From an uncultured Spartobacteria bacterium (GTDB lineage Bacteria > Verrucomicrobiota > Verrucomicrobiia > Chthoniobacterales > Chthoniobacteraceae): a stretch of 64,000 nt of DNA. The position numbers and the translations under genes are program-made. The notes under the pieces were generated by a model. It ran no database searches and was not told the origin of the DNA. It was given only the letters and a program-made list of their open reading frames with translations. Below are positions 25,727-35,013 of this stretch, in pieces. The DNA lies in contig CAIURC010000214.1 of the NCBI GenBank assembly GCA_903901425.1, positions 88,742 through 152,741 of the forward strand, written 5' to 3'. Numbering within the stretch: position 1 is the first letter of the stretch; every line of letters begins with the position of its first letter.

Positions 25727-27927
25727 AAGAGGTTCCAGCGTCTGCGGAGTGCCCATTCGCCCAGCAACAGGAGCAGCACCCCACAAAAGACCCAGGCGTT
25801 CAGCCCCACCGAACGCCGCTCCCGGCGCGACTCCCGGTACTGCGCCACTTTTCCGAGTCCGCCCGTGATATCCCCCGGGTTCTTCAGATCCTCTGCGCGG
25901 TAAGCCTCGCCTTTACCCAGCGCGGCCCACTGCCTCAACGTTTCCATGTCCCGGGCCGTTTTCTGCAGTTCCTCAACCACTTCCACCGCCTCCACACTGC
26001 GCTCCGCCATTTTTCTTCCCGTCTCCACTTCCACCACCTGGATTCGGTAGTCGCCCGGCTTTTCTGACGGGAACCGGATCTCGCGCAAACCGCCTGCGGG
26101 ATCCAGTTCCTGAGACAGGACTTCGTCTCCAGCAGGATCTTGAACCTGTACGCGTACCTGGCGTGAGCCCTCGCCCATTTCACCCGCATACTCGATCTGG
26201 GCACGGATCTCGCCTCCAGCACGCAAATTCTGGGCCGGGAAGGACACCCGCCACTCCACTGCGGCCCCTTCACCAATCCAGCGCAACAACTGCCTCCAGA
26301 ACCGGTCGAATTGTTCAGGCACAGCGTCCTTGGCAAGACGCCACCGCCAGAAATTCTGGACACAAAGCACCACAGAACGCCCGGCTCCAAACCGCTGTGC
26401 GGCCATGAGAATCCGTTTGCCTTCGGGACCGATATCCTGCTCGTGTTCGGCGAGCACAAGCGCCCCGGGTTTTGCACCTGCAACGCTCCCGTACTGGTCA
26501 AATGCGGGCACCCTGGCCCAGGCTTCCGCGTTTCCTCCAGAAGACACAATCTGAAACGGTTCCATGCGCAGCGCTTCCGGGGTGAGCATCAGATGAAACG
26601 GCTGGTCCATACCGCGCACCCCGGGGTTCGGGTCAAACCGGACCGGGAGCAACTTCTCCAGAATGCTGCCCTGCCACTCGCCCCCAAACGTGCCAGCCCC
26701 TCCCACCAGCAAAACGCCGCCGCCCAGTTCCCTGCAAAACCGGGACAATGCCTCCTGCTGGGCAGGCAGAAAGTCCGAGGGCCGCATCCCCGACAACACC
26801 ACCACGCGGAACTTGGAAAGATCCTCTATCCGGTCCGGGAACCCGTTTTCCAACTCGCCTTCCTCCGCGACATTCTGCCTGAAAACCGACTTCTCCGAGG
26901 TCCGGCTCAACCCGGTCATTTTCACCACGGGATCGTCCGCAAGTGCGCGGCTCAGAAACTTGAAATCCCAAGTCAAGGCCCCCTGAACAAACAAAACGCG
27001 GAACTCTTTTTCCGCCGCAATCCGGACCTCGCCCCCCATCTGGTTTCGCCCGAGCAAAACTCCCTTTTTCTCCGGCACCTGCAACTCAACACGGTACCGC
27101 CGCAGACCCTCCTCTTCCTCACGGACCGCAAACGACTCCAGCCAGGAACGCGCCCCGGCCCCGCCCGGAATCTTCTTCGAGTCGGTGAGAAGACCGTCCC
27201 GGTACAGCAACAGTTCGCCCCCGGGAAACTCTCCGTCCCCGGAGGTTTCAAGCTGTACCTGGACTTGGAAACCCTGCTTGGGTGCAGCATCTGCGGGCAA
27301 CTCAACCTTCCGGATCCCGATCATGCGCTCTCCCGTGTCGCTGCCGACTCCCACCGCAACGAGAGGGATTCCGGACTCCATGAGGGCCATTGCGGCTCGG
27401 GTGTTCGATTCAGTCCGGGTGGCGGCTCCGTCACTCAGCAGAATGACGCCATCCACATCGGCGGGAATCAGCGCCTGCTCCACAGCCAGCCCAATGTCGC
27501 TCTGAACCCCTTCCGGATGCCTTCCACGCCATTCGGTTCCTCCGGCCCACTCCGCCCCCTGATCAAACAGGAGGAGTTCAGGAACCAACCCGGCCTTTCG
27601 GACGGCGGGCACCACCACCTCGTCTATCACCCGGAGCCCCTGCTCCCAGCGCGTGGCACCAACGTCCTTGAAGCCCATGCTCCGGCTCCGATCCAGCACC
27701 ACCGCCACCTTGCGCTGCCGCCCTTCCTCCCACTCCAGAACCCGCACCGGACGCGCCAGAAGCGCAGCAACGGCAAGCACCGCGCCCGCCCGCAGCGACG
27801 CCAGAAAAGCCCTTCGCACCCCAGACTCGAGCGGCAGCGCGCGCCAGTAAGCGCCCCACACGGCTGCCGCCAGCGCCAGGCCAACCCAAATGACCCATCC
27901 CAGTTCCCATGTGAGTCGCTCCGTCAT
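25723..27927 (-). CDS. membrane VWA / glutamine amidotransferase-like protein
   Basis: 734 residues. Two N-terminal hydrophobic helices (about 8-25 and 40-60) lead into a von Willebrand A domain with the metal-site motif VVLDRSRSM (DxSxS) and GVILLSDGAA. Beta-sandwich segments follow, then a class I amidotransferase-like fold (KFRVVVLSGMRPSDF, GGGVLLVGGAGTFGGEWQGS) lacking the catalytic Cys. A final transmembrane helix (NAWVFCGVLLLLLGEWAL) ends the protein, so the body is periplasmic. Such proteins accompany MoxR AAA ATPases in PVC bacteria. The gene overlaps DUF4159 downstream and lies nine bases after the coiled-coil gene. Confidence 0.87.
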   Translation of the reverse strand: MTERLTWELGWVIWVGLALAAAVWGAYWRALPLESGVRRAFLASLRAGAVLAVAALLARPVRVLEWEEGRQRKVAVVLDRSRSMGFKDVGATRWEQGLRVIDEVVVPAVRKAGLVPELLLFDQGAEWAGGTEWRGRHPEGVQSDIGLAVEQALIPADVDGVILLSDGAATRTESNTRAAMALMESGIPLVAVGVGSDTGERMIGIRKVELPADAAPKQGFQVQVQLETSGDGEFPGGELLLYRDGLLTDSKKIPGGAGARSWLESFAVREEEEGLRRYRVELQVPEKKGVLLGRNQMGGEVRIAAEKEFRVLFVQGALTWDFKFLSRALADDPVVKMTGLSRTSEKSVFRQNVAEEGELENGFPDRIEDLSKFRVVVLSGMRPSDFLPAQQEALSRFCRELGGGVLLVGGAGTFGGEWQGSILEKLLPVRFDPNPGVRGMDQPFHLMLTPEALRMEPFQIVSSGGNAEAWARVPAFDQYGSVAGAKPGALVLAEHEQDIGPEGKRILMAAQRFGAGRSVVLCVQNFWRWRLAKDAVPEQFDRFWRQLLRWIGEGAAVEWRVSFPAQNLRAGGEIRAQIEYAGEMGEGSRQVRVQVQDPAGDEVLSQELDPAGGLREIRFPSEKPGDYRIQVVEVETGRKMAERSVEAVEVVEELQKTARDMETLRQWAALGKGEAYRAEDLKNPGDITGGLGKVAQYRESRRERRSVGLNAWVFCGVLLLLLGEWALRRRWNLL

Positions 27928-27936
27928 TTTAAAAAA

Positions 27937-30531
27937 TCAGCGGTCCGACAATTTCCTGAAGTAATCTTCCACCCGGCGGCGATACGCCGGAGACACCGAT
28001 TCCTCGCGCATCCGGGTCAACTCGGCGCGAACCGCCTCCTGCTGGGCCTTGTCCTGCAATTGCGAACGGTACTTTTCGATCGCATCCAGCAACCCCCGCA
28101 GTTGCGCCTCGTCGGCCGGCCCCTCGCCACTCAACACGCGGGCCGCCTTCGACTTGAGAATCATCCCGTCCACATTCCCCGCATTCTCGCCCACTCCAGC
28201 CTCCAATCCCGCCAACGCTTCGCCCTTGAGCCGCGCCTGCGCAGGACCGCCAGGTGCGGATTTCAAGAGGCTCTCAAGATGCAGTACAGCCTGATCCAAA
28301 GACAACCGGTCTCCGGACTGGGCTTCCGGGGCCCCGGGGTCACTGGCCTGAGCGGTGCTCCCGCCCACCCGCGGCAAAGCCTTGTCGATCGCTGAAAGGA
28401 GTTCCCCCAAAGCCTTGCCCGCCGCCACGGAACCCGCTCCGCCCACCACTCCCTCTTTGAGTTCTTTGCCGGCTGCCTCCAGCTTCGCAGCCGCATTTTT
28501 ACCCGTCTCGCCCGACACCGCCTCACCCAAGCCAGCTCCGGCGGGAAGCCTGCCCAGTTCCTGTAAAGCCTGCTGAGCATTGCCAACCATCGTCTGCAAC
28601 GCATCCGCACCTCCCTGTCCGCCTCCACCGGGCGCGTTACTGGCGTCACCCTGGCCTGACTTTGGACCGCCGCTGCACAGTGCCTTGCTGGCTTGCTCGA
28701 TCACCTCGCGCGAGCGCAGAGCCCGTTCCAGAGCCTGGGCATTCTCGGTACGCGCAAGCGCCTTTTTGAGGTCCTGGATGCGGTCCTTGACCTCTGCAAG
28801 ACGTAGTCCGGTGAAAGCGCTCGGATCGGCTCCCTCGCCCCCCTTGGAGTTTTTGGCGGCTGTCTCGGCACCCTGCATGGCTTTTTCCAAAGCCGCCACC
28901 TCTCCGTCTGCCCCCCGGAAACACCGTGCCTGCTGTTCTTTGAGTTCGGCAAACTCGGCCGCAATTTCAGCCTGGCGCCGGGCGACTTCGCCCGCTTTTA
29001 ACGGGGCACCGCTGCTCTGACCGGTTTTTGAAGACCGCTTTGCAGCCTCGCACAACTGGCTCTGCCTGGCCTCAAGTGCCTCCAGCTTTTTTCGGGTTTC
29101 CTCGCCCCGGTTGCGGATCTCGAGCACGGTGGCGATGGGGTCCGCCTGTTTGCCAGATTCATCCTCGCTGAACTGGTCCGGATTTTCTGCGACCTTTTGA
29201 TGGAACTGTTTTCTGGCCTCAATCAACGAGTGGAGAGCCTTGGCCTGTTCCGGGCGAACCGCCCCATCCACGCCATCCTGGAGCGCGGAAACCGCCCGGC
29301 CCATCTCAAGCCCCGCATCCCAGAGGGCCGCACTGACCTCGGGCATTTCCCACTGTTTTCCTGAGGCCTGCAGCTTTGCATCCACGACCTGCGCGGCCTT
29401 CTGCAGGCGCTCCTGAGCTTCCTTCAGCTTGGACCGGTCCTGGCTCTTCTGTTCCTCGTTTCCGTACTGTCCCCCCGTAAACCGCGCGGTTTCGCGCAGG
29501 ATCCGCTGTTGCTCCTCAATGAGCTCCGAGATTTCACGCACCAGAGAACCGCCTTTGCCGCCCCCTGCCTGCTCGACCTTTTCCAATTCGGTCCGGAACG
29601 GGCGAATCTCCACGAAGTAGAGTTCAGAACTGAGGGCACCGTACCCCTCGGCGGTTCCCCTTGCCACATAGGTGAGCACATCCCAGTCCGAAAGCCCGAG
29701 CTCGTCTAAAAACAGCCGTTCCGTGTACGCGGCATACTGTTTCTCCGCCGGTGCAGCCAGCGGGTGCTCGACCACGGGCATCCCATTGACGGCGTGTTCC
29801 CAGCGCAACCCACTCAGTTCGCCGCCCGCAGCGGCCTCAAGTTTAAACTCCAGCACGTCCACCTTCGTCAGCTTCAAATCCCGGCCAGGTTCCGTGATCC
29901 GAAGTTCTCCCCACGGTTTCACCGGCTCAGCCTTGGGTGGTGCCGCGATTTCAAAGGTTCCCGAGGGGTTGGGCTGGTCTGCGGACAGGATGGGCACGGT
30001 GAGTTTGCGCCACGGATCCTGAACGACAGAGAAGCGCCAAAGGGCGAGTGCAGCAGCCCCACAGGCAAGGGCGAAGGCGCAAGGCGCAGCCAACCGGTAC
30101 GGCTGCACCTTGGGCCCAGCCAGCACCGACTCGGCTTGGGCTTGGATTCGGCCGAAAATCGGCCCCCGGTGCGCGGGTTTTTCCGCCAGATCCACCAGCG
30201 TGTTCAGCCGGTCCATCAAACCCGGGTTGGCCGCCTCGCTTTCCAAAGCCACCCGGCGCCGGTTCCATACCCAGCGCCGCACGGCAAAGGGCAGCAGCCC
30301 GAACCCGAGCGCACAAACCGCGGCTCCGAGCCAAATCCAAAACCGTGCCTGATCCTGATCCACGACTGCTCCCCGCTCAATTTCCCAAACCAGAGTCCAT
30401 CCAGCCAAAACCCAAACCCATCCCCACCCGGCAAAAGCCCAAAGCATTGCACCCAGCTTCGAGCGCCGTTCCAATCCCATCAGGTACCCGGCCCAATTCC
30501 GGCGCCCGTGTTGCATGGAGGAATTTTTCAT
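27937..30531 (-). CDS. DUF4175-like membrane protein with long coiled-coil
   Basis: 864 residues. Two hydrophobic helices lie near the N-terminus (about 30-50, 65-85) and another at about 155-172. A beta-rich periplasmic part covers about 185-330. From about 340 to 860 the sequence is charged and helical, dominated by Ala, Glu, Lys, Gln and Arg with Gly/Ser-rich breaks: a long extended coiled coil. The general layout fits the DUF4175 family found in MoxR operons. No enzymatic motif is visible. A scaffold in the periplasm or at the membrane is the simplest reading. It lies 13 bases after the BatA/VWA gene. Confidence 0.8.
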   Translation of the reverse strand: MKNSSMQHGRRNWAGYLMGLERRSKLGAMLWAFAGWGWVWVLAGWTLVWEIERGAVVDQDQARFWIWLGAAVCALGFGLLPFAVRRWVWNRRRVALESEAANPGLMDRLNTLVDLAEKPAHRGPIFGRIQAQAESVLAGPKVQPYRLAAPCAFALACGAAALALWRFSVVQDPWRKLTVPILSADQPNPSGTFEIAAPPKAEPVKPWGELRITEPGRDLKLTKVDVLEFKLEAAAGGELSGLRWEHAVNGMPVVEHPLAAPAEKQYAAYTERLFLDELGLSDWDVLTYVARGTAEGYGALSSELYFVEIRPFRTELEKVEQAGGGKGGSLVREISELIEEQQRILRETARFTGGQYGNEEQKSQDRSKLKEAQERLQKAAQVVDAKLQASGKQWEMPEVSAALWDAGLEMGRAVSALQDGVDGAVRPEQAKALHSLIEARKQFHQKVAENPDQFSEDESGKQADPIATVLEIRNRGEETRKKLEALEARQSQLCEAAKRSSKTGQSSGAPLKAGEVARRQAEIAAEFAELKEQQARCFRGADGEVAALEKAMQGAETAAKNSKGGEGADPSAFTGLRLAEVKDRIQDLKKALARTENAQALERALRSREVIEQASKALCSGGPKSGQGDASNAPGGGGQGGADALQTMVGNAQQALQELGRLPAGAGLGEAVSGETGKNAAAKLEAAGKELKEGVVGGAGSVAAGKALGELLSAIDKALPRVGGSTAQASDPGAPEAQSGDRLSLDQAVLHLESLLKSAPGGPAQARLKGEALAGLEAGVGENAGNVDGMILKSKAARVLSGEGPADEAQLRGLLDAIEKYRSQLQDKAQQEAVRAELTRMREESVSPAYRRRVEDYFRKLSDR

Positions 30532-30544
30532 AGGCTTGCCATGG

Positions 30545-32608
30545 TCACTTTCCGAACACGAATGGATTCCCCGTTTTCTTAGCGCGACTCCCCCGGTTCC
30601 AACCCGCCGCTACGGTCCAGATGCTTTCCGCCACCAGAACCATGGCACCGGCCAGAAGGAGCCACCACCACCAGAGCGATCCCTTCCGGGCAGGCTGGGC
30701 CTGCTTGGAACTCTCCACCCGGTCCGGTTCCGGCACCCGCCAGCGCCCTACCGCTGCAGGCTCGGCTCGCTCATACCTCAAATCGCTTTCCTCGGCCCGG
30801 AGGTTAACCACCGCCACCCGCTCCGTTTTTTCGGAGTCTCCAAAACTGAGCTTGTAAATCCCGGGGGCGTCCGGGAGCCGGACCTCGGCCTGGCCCCTCT
30901 CATCGACCGGAACCCGGCACAGCTCTCTGCCGTCCCTGCACACCACCGCCGAACCGGCTTTCTCCCACGGCTGCAACTGGATCCGCCACGGCACCCCGCA
31001 GTCCAGCCAGGATACCCGCTGGGATGGAGGCCTCAGGTACTGGAGCATCAAATCCACCATCGGCACAAACGAAGGCAGGACCCCCCAGTTGGTCTGGCGC
31101 CGGTCCATTCCAAAGGCACTCACCACCAGCCGCCCCGCACCTTTTTTCTGGCCCACTTCCACCACCAGAGGATACCCGCCCTCCGACCACGCCAGACCGG
31201 TTCCGCCACCTCCGCTCAAATCCATGAACCCAGCGACGCGGACCCGGCTCAAATCCCCGAAATCTGGCGAGGCAAACGGTGCAAAGACCTGATGCCCAAG
31301 TGCGACGCGCCCGATACCAACCCCGGATTCCGAGACCCGATCCAGAGGCCCGAAACCGACTCCCCAACGCGTCAACGCTTCCCGGGCCACTGGCCCCACA
31401 CGGTCCATCAAGATCCAGACACCGCTTCCCACCTCGAGATGCTTTTCCACGGCTTTTTGAACAGCGAGAGACTGAAGGTAATGGGCCTCGACTACCAGAA
31501 CCTCCCCGGGATCCTTCTCCACGCGTCCCAAATCCGCGGGGTCCCACTCGTCCAGGCGCCAGTAGCCTCTGGCCACTTCGGGCTTGAGCGCCCCGCGCAG
31601 AAACGTGTTCCCGGTCAACACCGCCACGCGCCCCTCTTCGACCGGTTCCCCCGCAAAATAACCGGCCTCGTCGCCGCCCAGCGCGTCCTTGATTCCCTCC
31701 AATCGGATCCGGCCCTCCACCCACCCATCGGATTCCTGCCTCCAGAGTGCTCCCACAGGCACCTCGCTCTGGCCGGACTGCACAGGGACCATCCGCCGCA
31801 AAACCTCGCGCCCGCCACTTTCCACAACCAACTCCGCGCGTCCCGCCGGTCCTGAGTGCCGGAGTATTCCCGCACACTGGACCTGAACGCTGTCTCCGAG
31901 GAAAACACGGCGGAACTCCAGCCCACCCACCGACCAGTTTTCCCGCTGGGCCTGTTCCGGCAAATGCGCGAATCGCACCTCAACGCCTCTCAGGAACCCC
32001 GGCACATTCGGGTTTTCCTCCCACTGGTTGAGCTGTCCATCTCCGAGAAAAACAATTTCGCGCCGTGAACCCAGAGACCGCTCCAGAACGCTGCTGGCCT
32101 GCCGGAAAGCGGCAAGATACGAGCCGCGCTCGTGCGAAGGTTCAAGCGACTGCAAACGCTCGATCGCGGTTTGCGGGCTTTCCCCAAGCCCCACCAAGAC
32201 CCGTGGCCGCCCCCTCAACTCCACCACACCTGCCTGCACATTCTCCCCAAGCCCTTCCAATTCCCGGATGAGCCAGTCCCGGTCCCGGATCCAACCGCCT
32301 CCGGCACGGGTGCTGAAGGTGCTGTCCACAACGTACACCCGACTGACCAAACCCGCCGGTGCTTTGGGCGCATCCGGATTGGGCCGCGCAAACGCAAACA
32401 CCACGGCAGCAAATCCGAGGCTTCTGAGCACCCATAACAACGGGTCCCTCAGCCTGCGCGGTGCGTGCCGCACCACGGGCGACTCGTCCACAAACCGCAG
32501 CGCGGCAAACACCCGGGGCTGGGTCTTTTTTCTGCGCTGCAAATGCAACCAGAGAGGCACCCCCAAACCCGCAAGACCCGCAAGCATCCATGGCACCGCA
32601 AAGTTCAT
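30545..32608 (-). CDS. BatA-domain / VWA-like membrane protein
   Basis: 687 residues. It begins with the aerotolerance BatA N-terminal domain (MNFAVPWMLAGLAGLGVPLWLHLQRRK...; a membrane helix followed by a basic loop) and a second helix (VLRSLGFAAVVFAFARP). A VWA-like domain follows with an altered metal motif, VVDSTFST, in place of the usual DxSxS. Beta-rich domains then lead to a C-terminal transmembrane helix (SLWWWWLLLAGAMVLVAESIW). It overlaps the DUF58 gene by ATGA (32605-32608), placing it in the core MoxR-DUF58-BatA set. Stress resistance or envelope protein assembly is the usual assigned role, not shown here. Confidence 0.87.
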   Translation of the reverse strand: MNFAVPWMLAGLAGLGVPLWLHLQRRKKTQPRVFAALRFVDESPVVRHAPRRLRDPLLWVLRSLGFAAVVFAFARPNPDAPKAPAGLVSRVYVVDSTFSTRAGGGWIRDRDWLIRELEGLGENVQAGVVELRGRPRVLVGLGESPQTAIERLQSLEPSHERGSYLAAFRQASSVLERSLGSRREIVFLGDGQLNQWEENPNVPGFLRGVEVRFAHLPEQAQRENWSVGGLEFRRVFLGDSVQVQCAGILRHSGPAGRAELVVESGGREVLRRMVPVQSGQSEVPVGALWRQESDGWVEGRIRLEGIKDALGGDEAGYFAGEPVEEGRVAVLTGNTFLRGALKPEVARGYWRLDEWDPADLGRVEKDPGEVLVVEAHYLQSLAVQKAVEKHLEVGSGVWILMDRVGPVAREALTRWGVGFGPLDRVSESGVGIGRVALGHQVFAPFASPDFGDLSRVRVAGFMDLSGGGGTGLAWSEGGYPLVVEVGQKKGAGRLVVSAFGMDRRQTNWGVLPSFVPMVDLMLQYLRPPSQRVSWLDCGVPWRIQLQPWEKAGSAVVCRDGRELCRVPVDERGQAEVRLPDAPGIYKLSFGDSEKTERVAVVNLRAEESDLRYERAEPAAVGRWRVPEPDRVESSKQAQPARKGSLWWWWLLLAGAMVLVAESIWTVAAGWNRGSRAKKTGNPFVFGK

Positions 32609-33516
32609 TTTGAACCCCTCCGCCCCCCAAGAAACTGCGCCAACCGAACCCCGGGGTCCTCATCCCCGCGAAACACACTGTGCCCAATCCGGTGCATCCC
32701 AAAAAATTCACGTTGCGCCTCGAGAAACCGTCCCATGCGTTCCAAATACACATCCCGCGCCTGCTCCGGACGCACCTGCCTGCTCAGACCGGTTTCCGGG
32801 TCCACAAACCAGCCTTCCTCGGCAAATGGAAAATCAAGCTCGTCGGGATCCAGACACTGGAATGCAAGGAGTTCGTGTCCGGCATACCGCAGCCGTTTGA
32901 GTCCCTCGCTCCATTCTTCCTCGGGATCCAGAAAATCACTGAACACCAGCACCACGCCCCGCCGTCGCATGAGCCGGAATGCGGCCTCCAGAAGTGTTCC
33001 GATCTGGGTGCCGCCCGCCACCGGGAGCTTTTCCAGACCTGTCAGCGCCTCCGAAAGGCGTTCCGAACGGCGGGAAGGTTCCCAGTACCGGACCGGGCCG
33101 GCATCGTTCCCCGGTTCGAGCGCGAGAACCCCGACAGGATCCTGTTGCCCGGCAAGAAGCCAGCCCATTGCCGCCGCCAGAGTCTGGGCGCAGCCCGCCT
33201 TCGAATCCCAAGCCCGATCTCCCCGGTACGCCATCGAAGCACTCCGGTCCAGAACCAGAAGCACCCGGGCTTCAGTGTCCTGCTCGTACCGCTTCGAATA
33301 CAGGCGGTCGCTGCGCCCGTAGTGCCGCCAGTCCACACGCCGCAAATCATCCCCCGCCCGGTAATCCCTGTACTCGCTGAACTCCACGCTCCCCCCGTGA
33401 AACGGACTGCGCTGGATCCCAGACAGGTACCCCTCCACCAAATACCGAGCCCGAAAAACCAGCCCCTCCAAAACCCGCAACACCTCGGGAGCCGGCTCTC
33501 GCTTTTCGCCCGTCAT
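32605..33516 (-). CDS. DUF58 domain (VWA-like) protein
   Basis: 303 residues, cytoplasmic. The DUF58 signature FSEYRDYRAGDDLRRVDWRH is followed by VLLVLDRSASM, a proper VWA metal site, and VVLVFSDFLDPEEEW. DUF58 proteins are constant partners of MoxR ATPases, which are thought to act as chaperones inserting metal ions into VWA proteins. The ATG at 33516 lies 10 bases after the MoxR stop; a longer open frame upstream overlaps MoxR and is not conserved. It is coupled to the BatA/VWA gene by ATGA. Confidence 0.93.
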   Translation of the reverse strand: MTGEKREPAPEVLRVLEGLVFRARYLVEGYLSGIQRSPFHGGSVEFSEYRDYRAGDDLRRVDWRHYGRSDRLYSKRYEQDTEARVLLVLDRSASMAYRGDRAWDSKAGCAQTLAAAMGWLLAGQQDPVGVLALEPGNDAGPVRYWEPSRRSERLSEALTGLEKLPVAGGTQIGTLLEAAFRLMRRRGVVLVFSDFLDPEEEWSEGLKRLRYAGHELLAFQCLDPDELDFPFAEEGWFVDPETGLSRQVRPEQARDVYLERMGRFLEAQREFFGMHRIGHSVFRGDEDPGVRLAQFLGGRRGSK

Positions 33517-33526
33517 TCCCTCGAAT

Positions 33527-34570
33527 TCAGGGCCGTATTTCCCGCAACAACTTGGCCACGATCTGATCGGTGGTGACCCCTTCGGCATCGGCCTGGAAAC
33601 TCTTCAGGATCCGGTGCCCCAAAACCCAAGGAGCCAGCGCCGCCACGTCTTCACACGCCACATTGAACCGCCCCTCACAGGCTGCACGGGCGCGTCCCGC
33701 CAGAATCAGGTTCTGGCTGGCTCGGGGACTGGCTCCGCAGCGCACCCAGCGCTGCACCTCCGGGGAAGCCGAGGCATCGGGTCGGGTGGCACGCACCAGT
33801 CGCACCGCGTACTCCACCACATTCGGAGCCGCTGGAATCCATGAAACCGCGTTTCTCCACGCCTGAACCTCCCCCACCGTGAAGACTGGCTCAACCCGTT
33901 CGAGCGGGTTGTGGGCATGCCGCGTAACCAACTCCACCTCCTCGGTCTGCGTCGGATAGCCCACCTTGAGCTCAAACAAAAACCGGTCCAACTGCGCTTC
34001 AGGCAGCGGATACGTGCCCTCCTGTTCAATCGGGTTCTGCGTCGCCAACACCATGAACGGTTCCTCCAGACGGTAACTCCGCCCCCCCACCGACACCGTC
34101 TTCTCCTGCATCGCTTCCAACAACGCCGACTGCGTCTTCGGCGGCGTCCGGTTGATCTCGTCCGCCAACAGCACACTGGTGAATATCGGACCGCTCATGA
34201 ACCGGAACCGTCGCGCCCCGGACTCCGGATCCTCCTCCAAAATGTCCGAACCGGTAATGTCGGCTGGCATCAAGTCCGGCGTGAACTGGATCCGGCCAAA
34301 TGGCAGCCCCAGAACCTTGGAAACCACGTGCACCAACAGCGTCTTGGCAAGCCCAGGGTATCCCACCAGCAAGCAGTGGCCACGACTCAGCAACGCGTAC
34401 AGAATCCCTTCCACCAAATCCGTCTTGCCCACCACCACCCGGGCCACTGCGTCTTTCAAACGCGGCACACATCCCGCCAGATGCTCGATCACACGCGCCG
34501 CCTGTTCCTCAGGCAACGGCGGGGGGCCGTCTCCCGGCGCTTTCACCTGATTTTGGATTTCCGTTTGCAT
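33527..34570 (-). CDS. MoxR-family AAA+ ATPase
   Basis: 347 residues. Walker A GYPGLAKT (about 76-83), Walker B VLLADEINR followed by TPPKTQSALLEAMQE, sensor 1 VLATQNPIEQEG and the sensor 2 region give a complete AAA_3/MoxR core with C-terminal lid. RIQFTPDLMPADITGSDILEE is the family's pore/loop region. It heads the MoxR-DUF58-BatA-coiled coil-VWA-DUF4159 run. It probably remodels or loads the VWA proteins encoded downstream, using ATP on the cytoplasmic side. Confidence 0.95.
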   Translation of the reverse strand: MQTEIQNQVKAPGDGPPPLPEEQAARVIEHLAGCVPRLKDAVARVVVGKTDLVEGILYALLSRGHCLLVGYPGLAKTLLVHVVSKVLGLPFGRIQFTPDLMPADITGSDILEEDPESGARRFRFMSGPIFTSVLLADEINRTPPKTQSALLEAMQEKTVSVGGRSYRLEEPFMVLATQNPIEQEGTYPLPEAQLDRFLFELKVGYPTQTEEVELVTRHAHNPLERVEPVFTVGEVQAWRNAVSWIPAAPNVVEYAVRLVRATRPDASASPEVQRWVRCGASPRASQNLILAGRARAACEGRFNVACEDVAALAPWVLGHRILKSFQADAEGVTTDQIVAKLLREIRP

Positions 34571-34588
34571 GGGGGGAGGTGTCTCTGG

Positions 34589-34960
34589 TTAGCGTTTCCC
34601 GGCATCGCCGCCGCAGCGGTTCTTGGCAAATGCAGATGCCTCACGCTCGCTCAAAACCCCGTTTCCATCGCTGTCCGCAGCCTGAAATGCCTCGCTCAAC
34701 CGGGTCAATCCGGGGTCGGCATCCTCCCACTCTGGCAGCCCCCCAAACTTCAGATCCAAACCCACCCAAACTTTATTCTTCGGTCCCTGCTCTTCACAGA
34801 ATGCAGCCCGCAAGAATGTTGAAGCCGCTTTCCCGCTTCCAAACCGCCATGCCGGAGATTGTTCCCCACGCTTCTTGGTCCATATCGCCCCGGTTTTAAT
34901 CATGCAACCGCTTCCAAGAAACAAGGTCCCAACGGCTACCGCGAGGAGTCGATACTTCAT
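34589..34960 (-). CDS. small EF-hand lipoprotein
   Basis: 123 residues. The lipoprotein signal ends GTLFLGSGC (Cys19). One canonical EF-hand loop, DSDGNGVLSERE, lies near residues 94-105, with Asp at 1 and 3, Asn at 5 and Glu at 12, so it can bind calcium. The rest has no recognisable fold. It ends 18 bases upstream of the MoxR gene on the same strand, so it may be the first member of that operon. It follows the caspase-like gene by 53 bases. Function unknown. Confidence 0.75.
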   Translation of the reverse strand: MKYRLLAVAVGTLFLGSGCMIKTGAIWTKKRGEQSPAWRFGSGKAASTFLRAAFCEEQGPKNKVWVGLDLKFGGLPEWEDADPGLTRLSEAFQAADSDGNGVLSEREASAFAKNRCGGDAGKR

Positions 34961-35013
34961 TCCCTGAGTGATGCAGATCGCCGGGAGTGTTGCAAACTTT
35001 TATCATATTCGGA

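Noticed and set aside
26311..28395. A 694-codon plus-strand open frame opposite the VWA gene
   Set aside because: Product is Arg/Pro/His-rich without motifs, while the minus-strand frame encodes VWA and membrane features.
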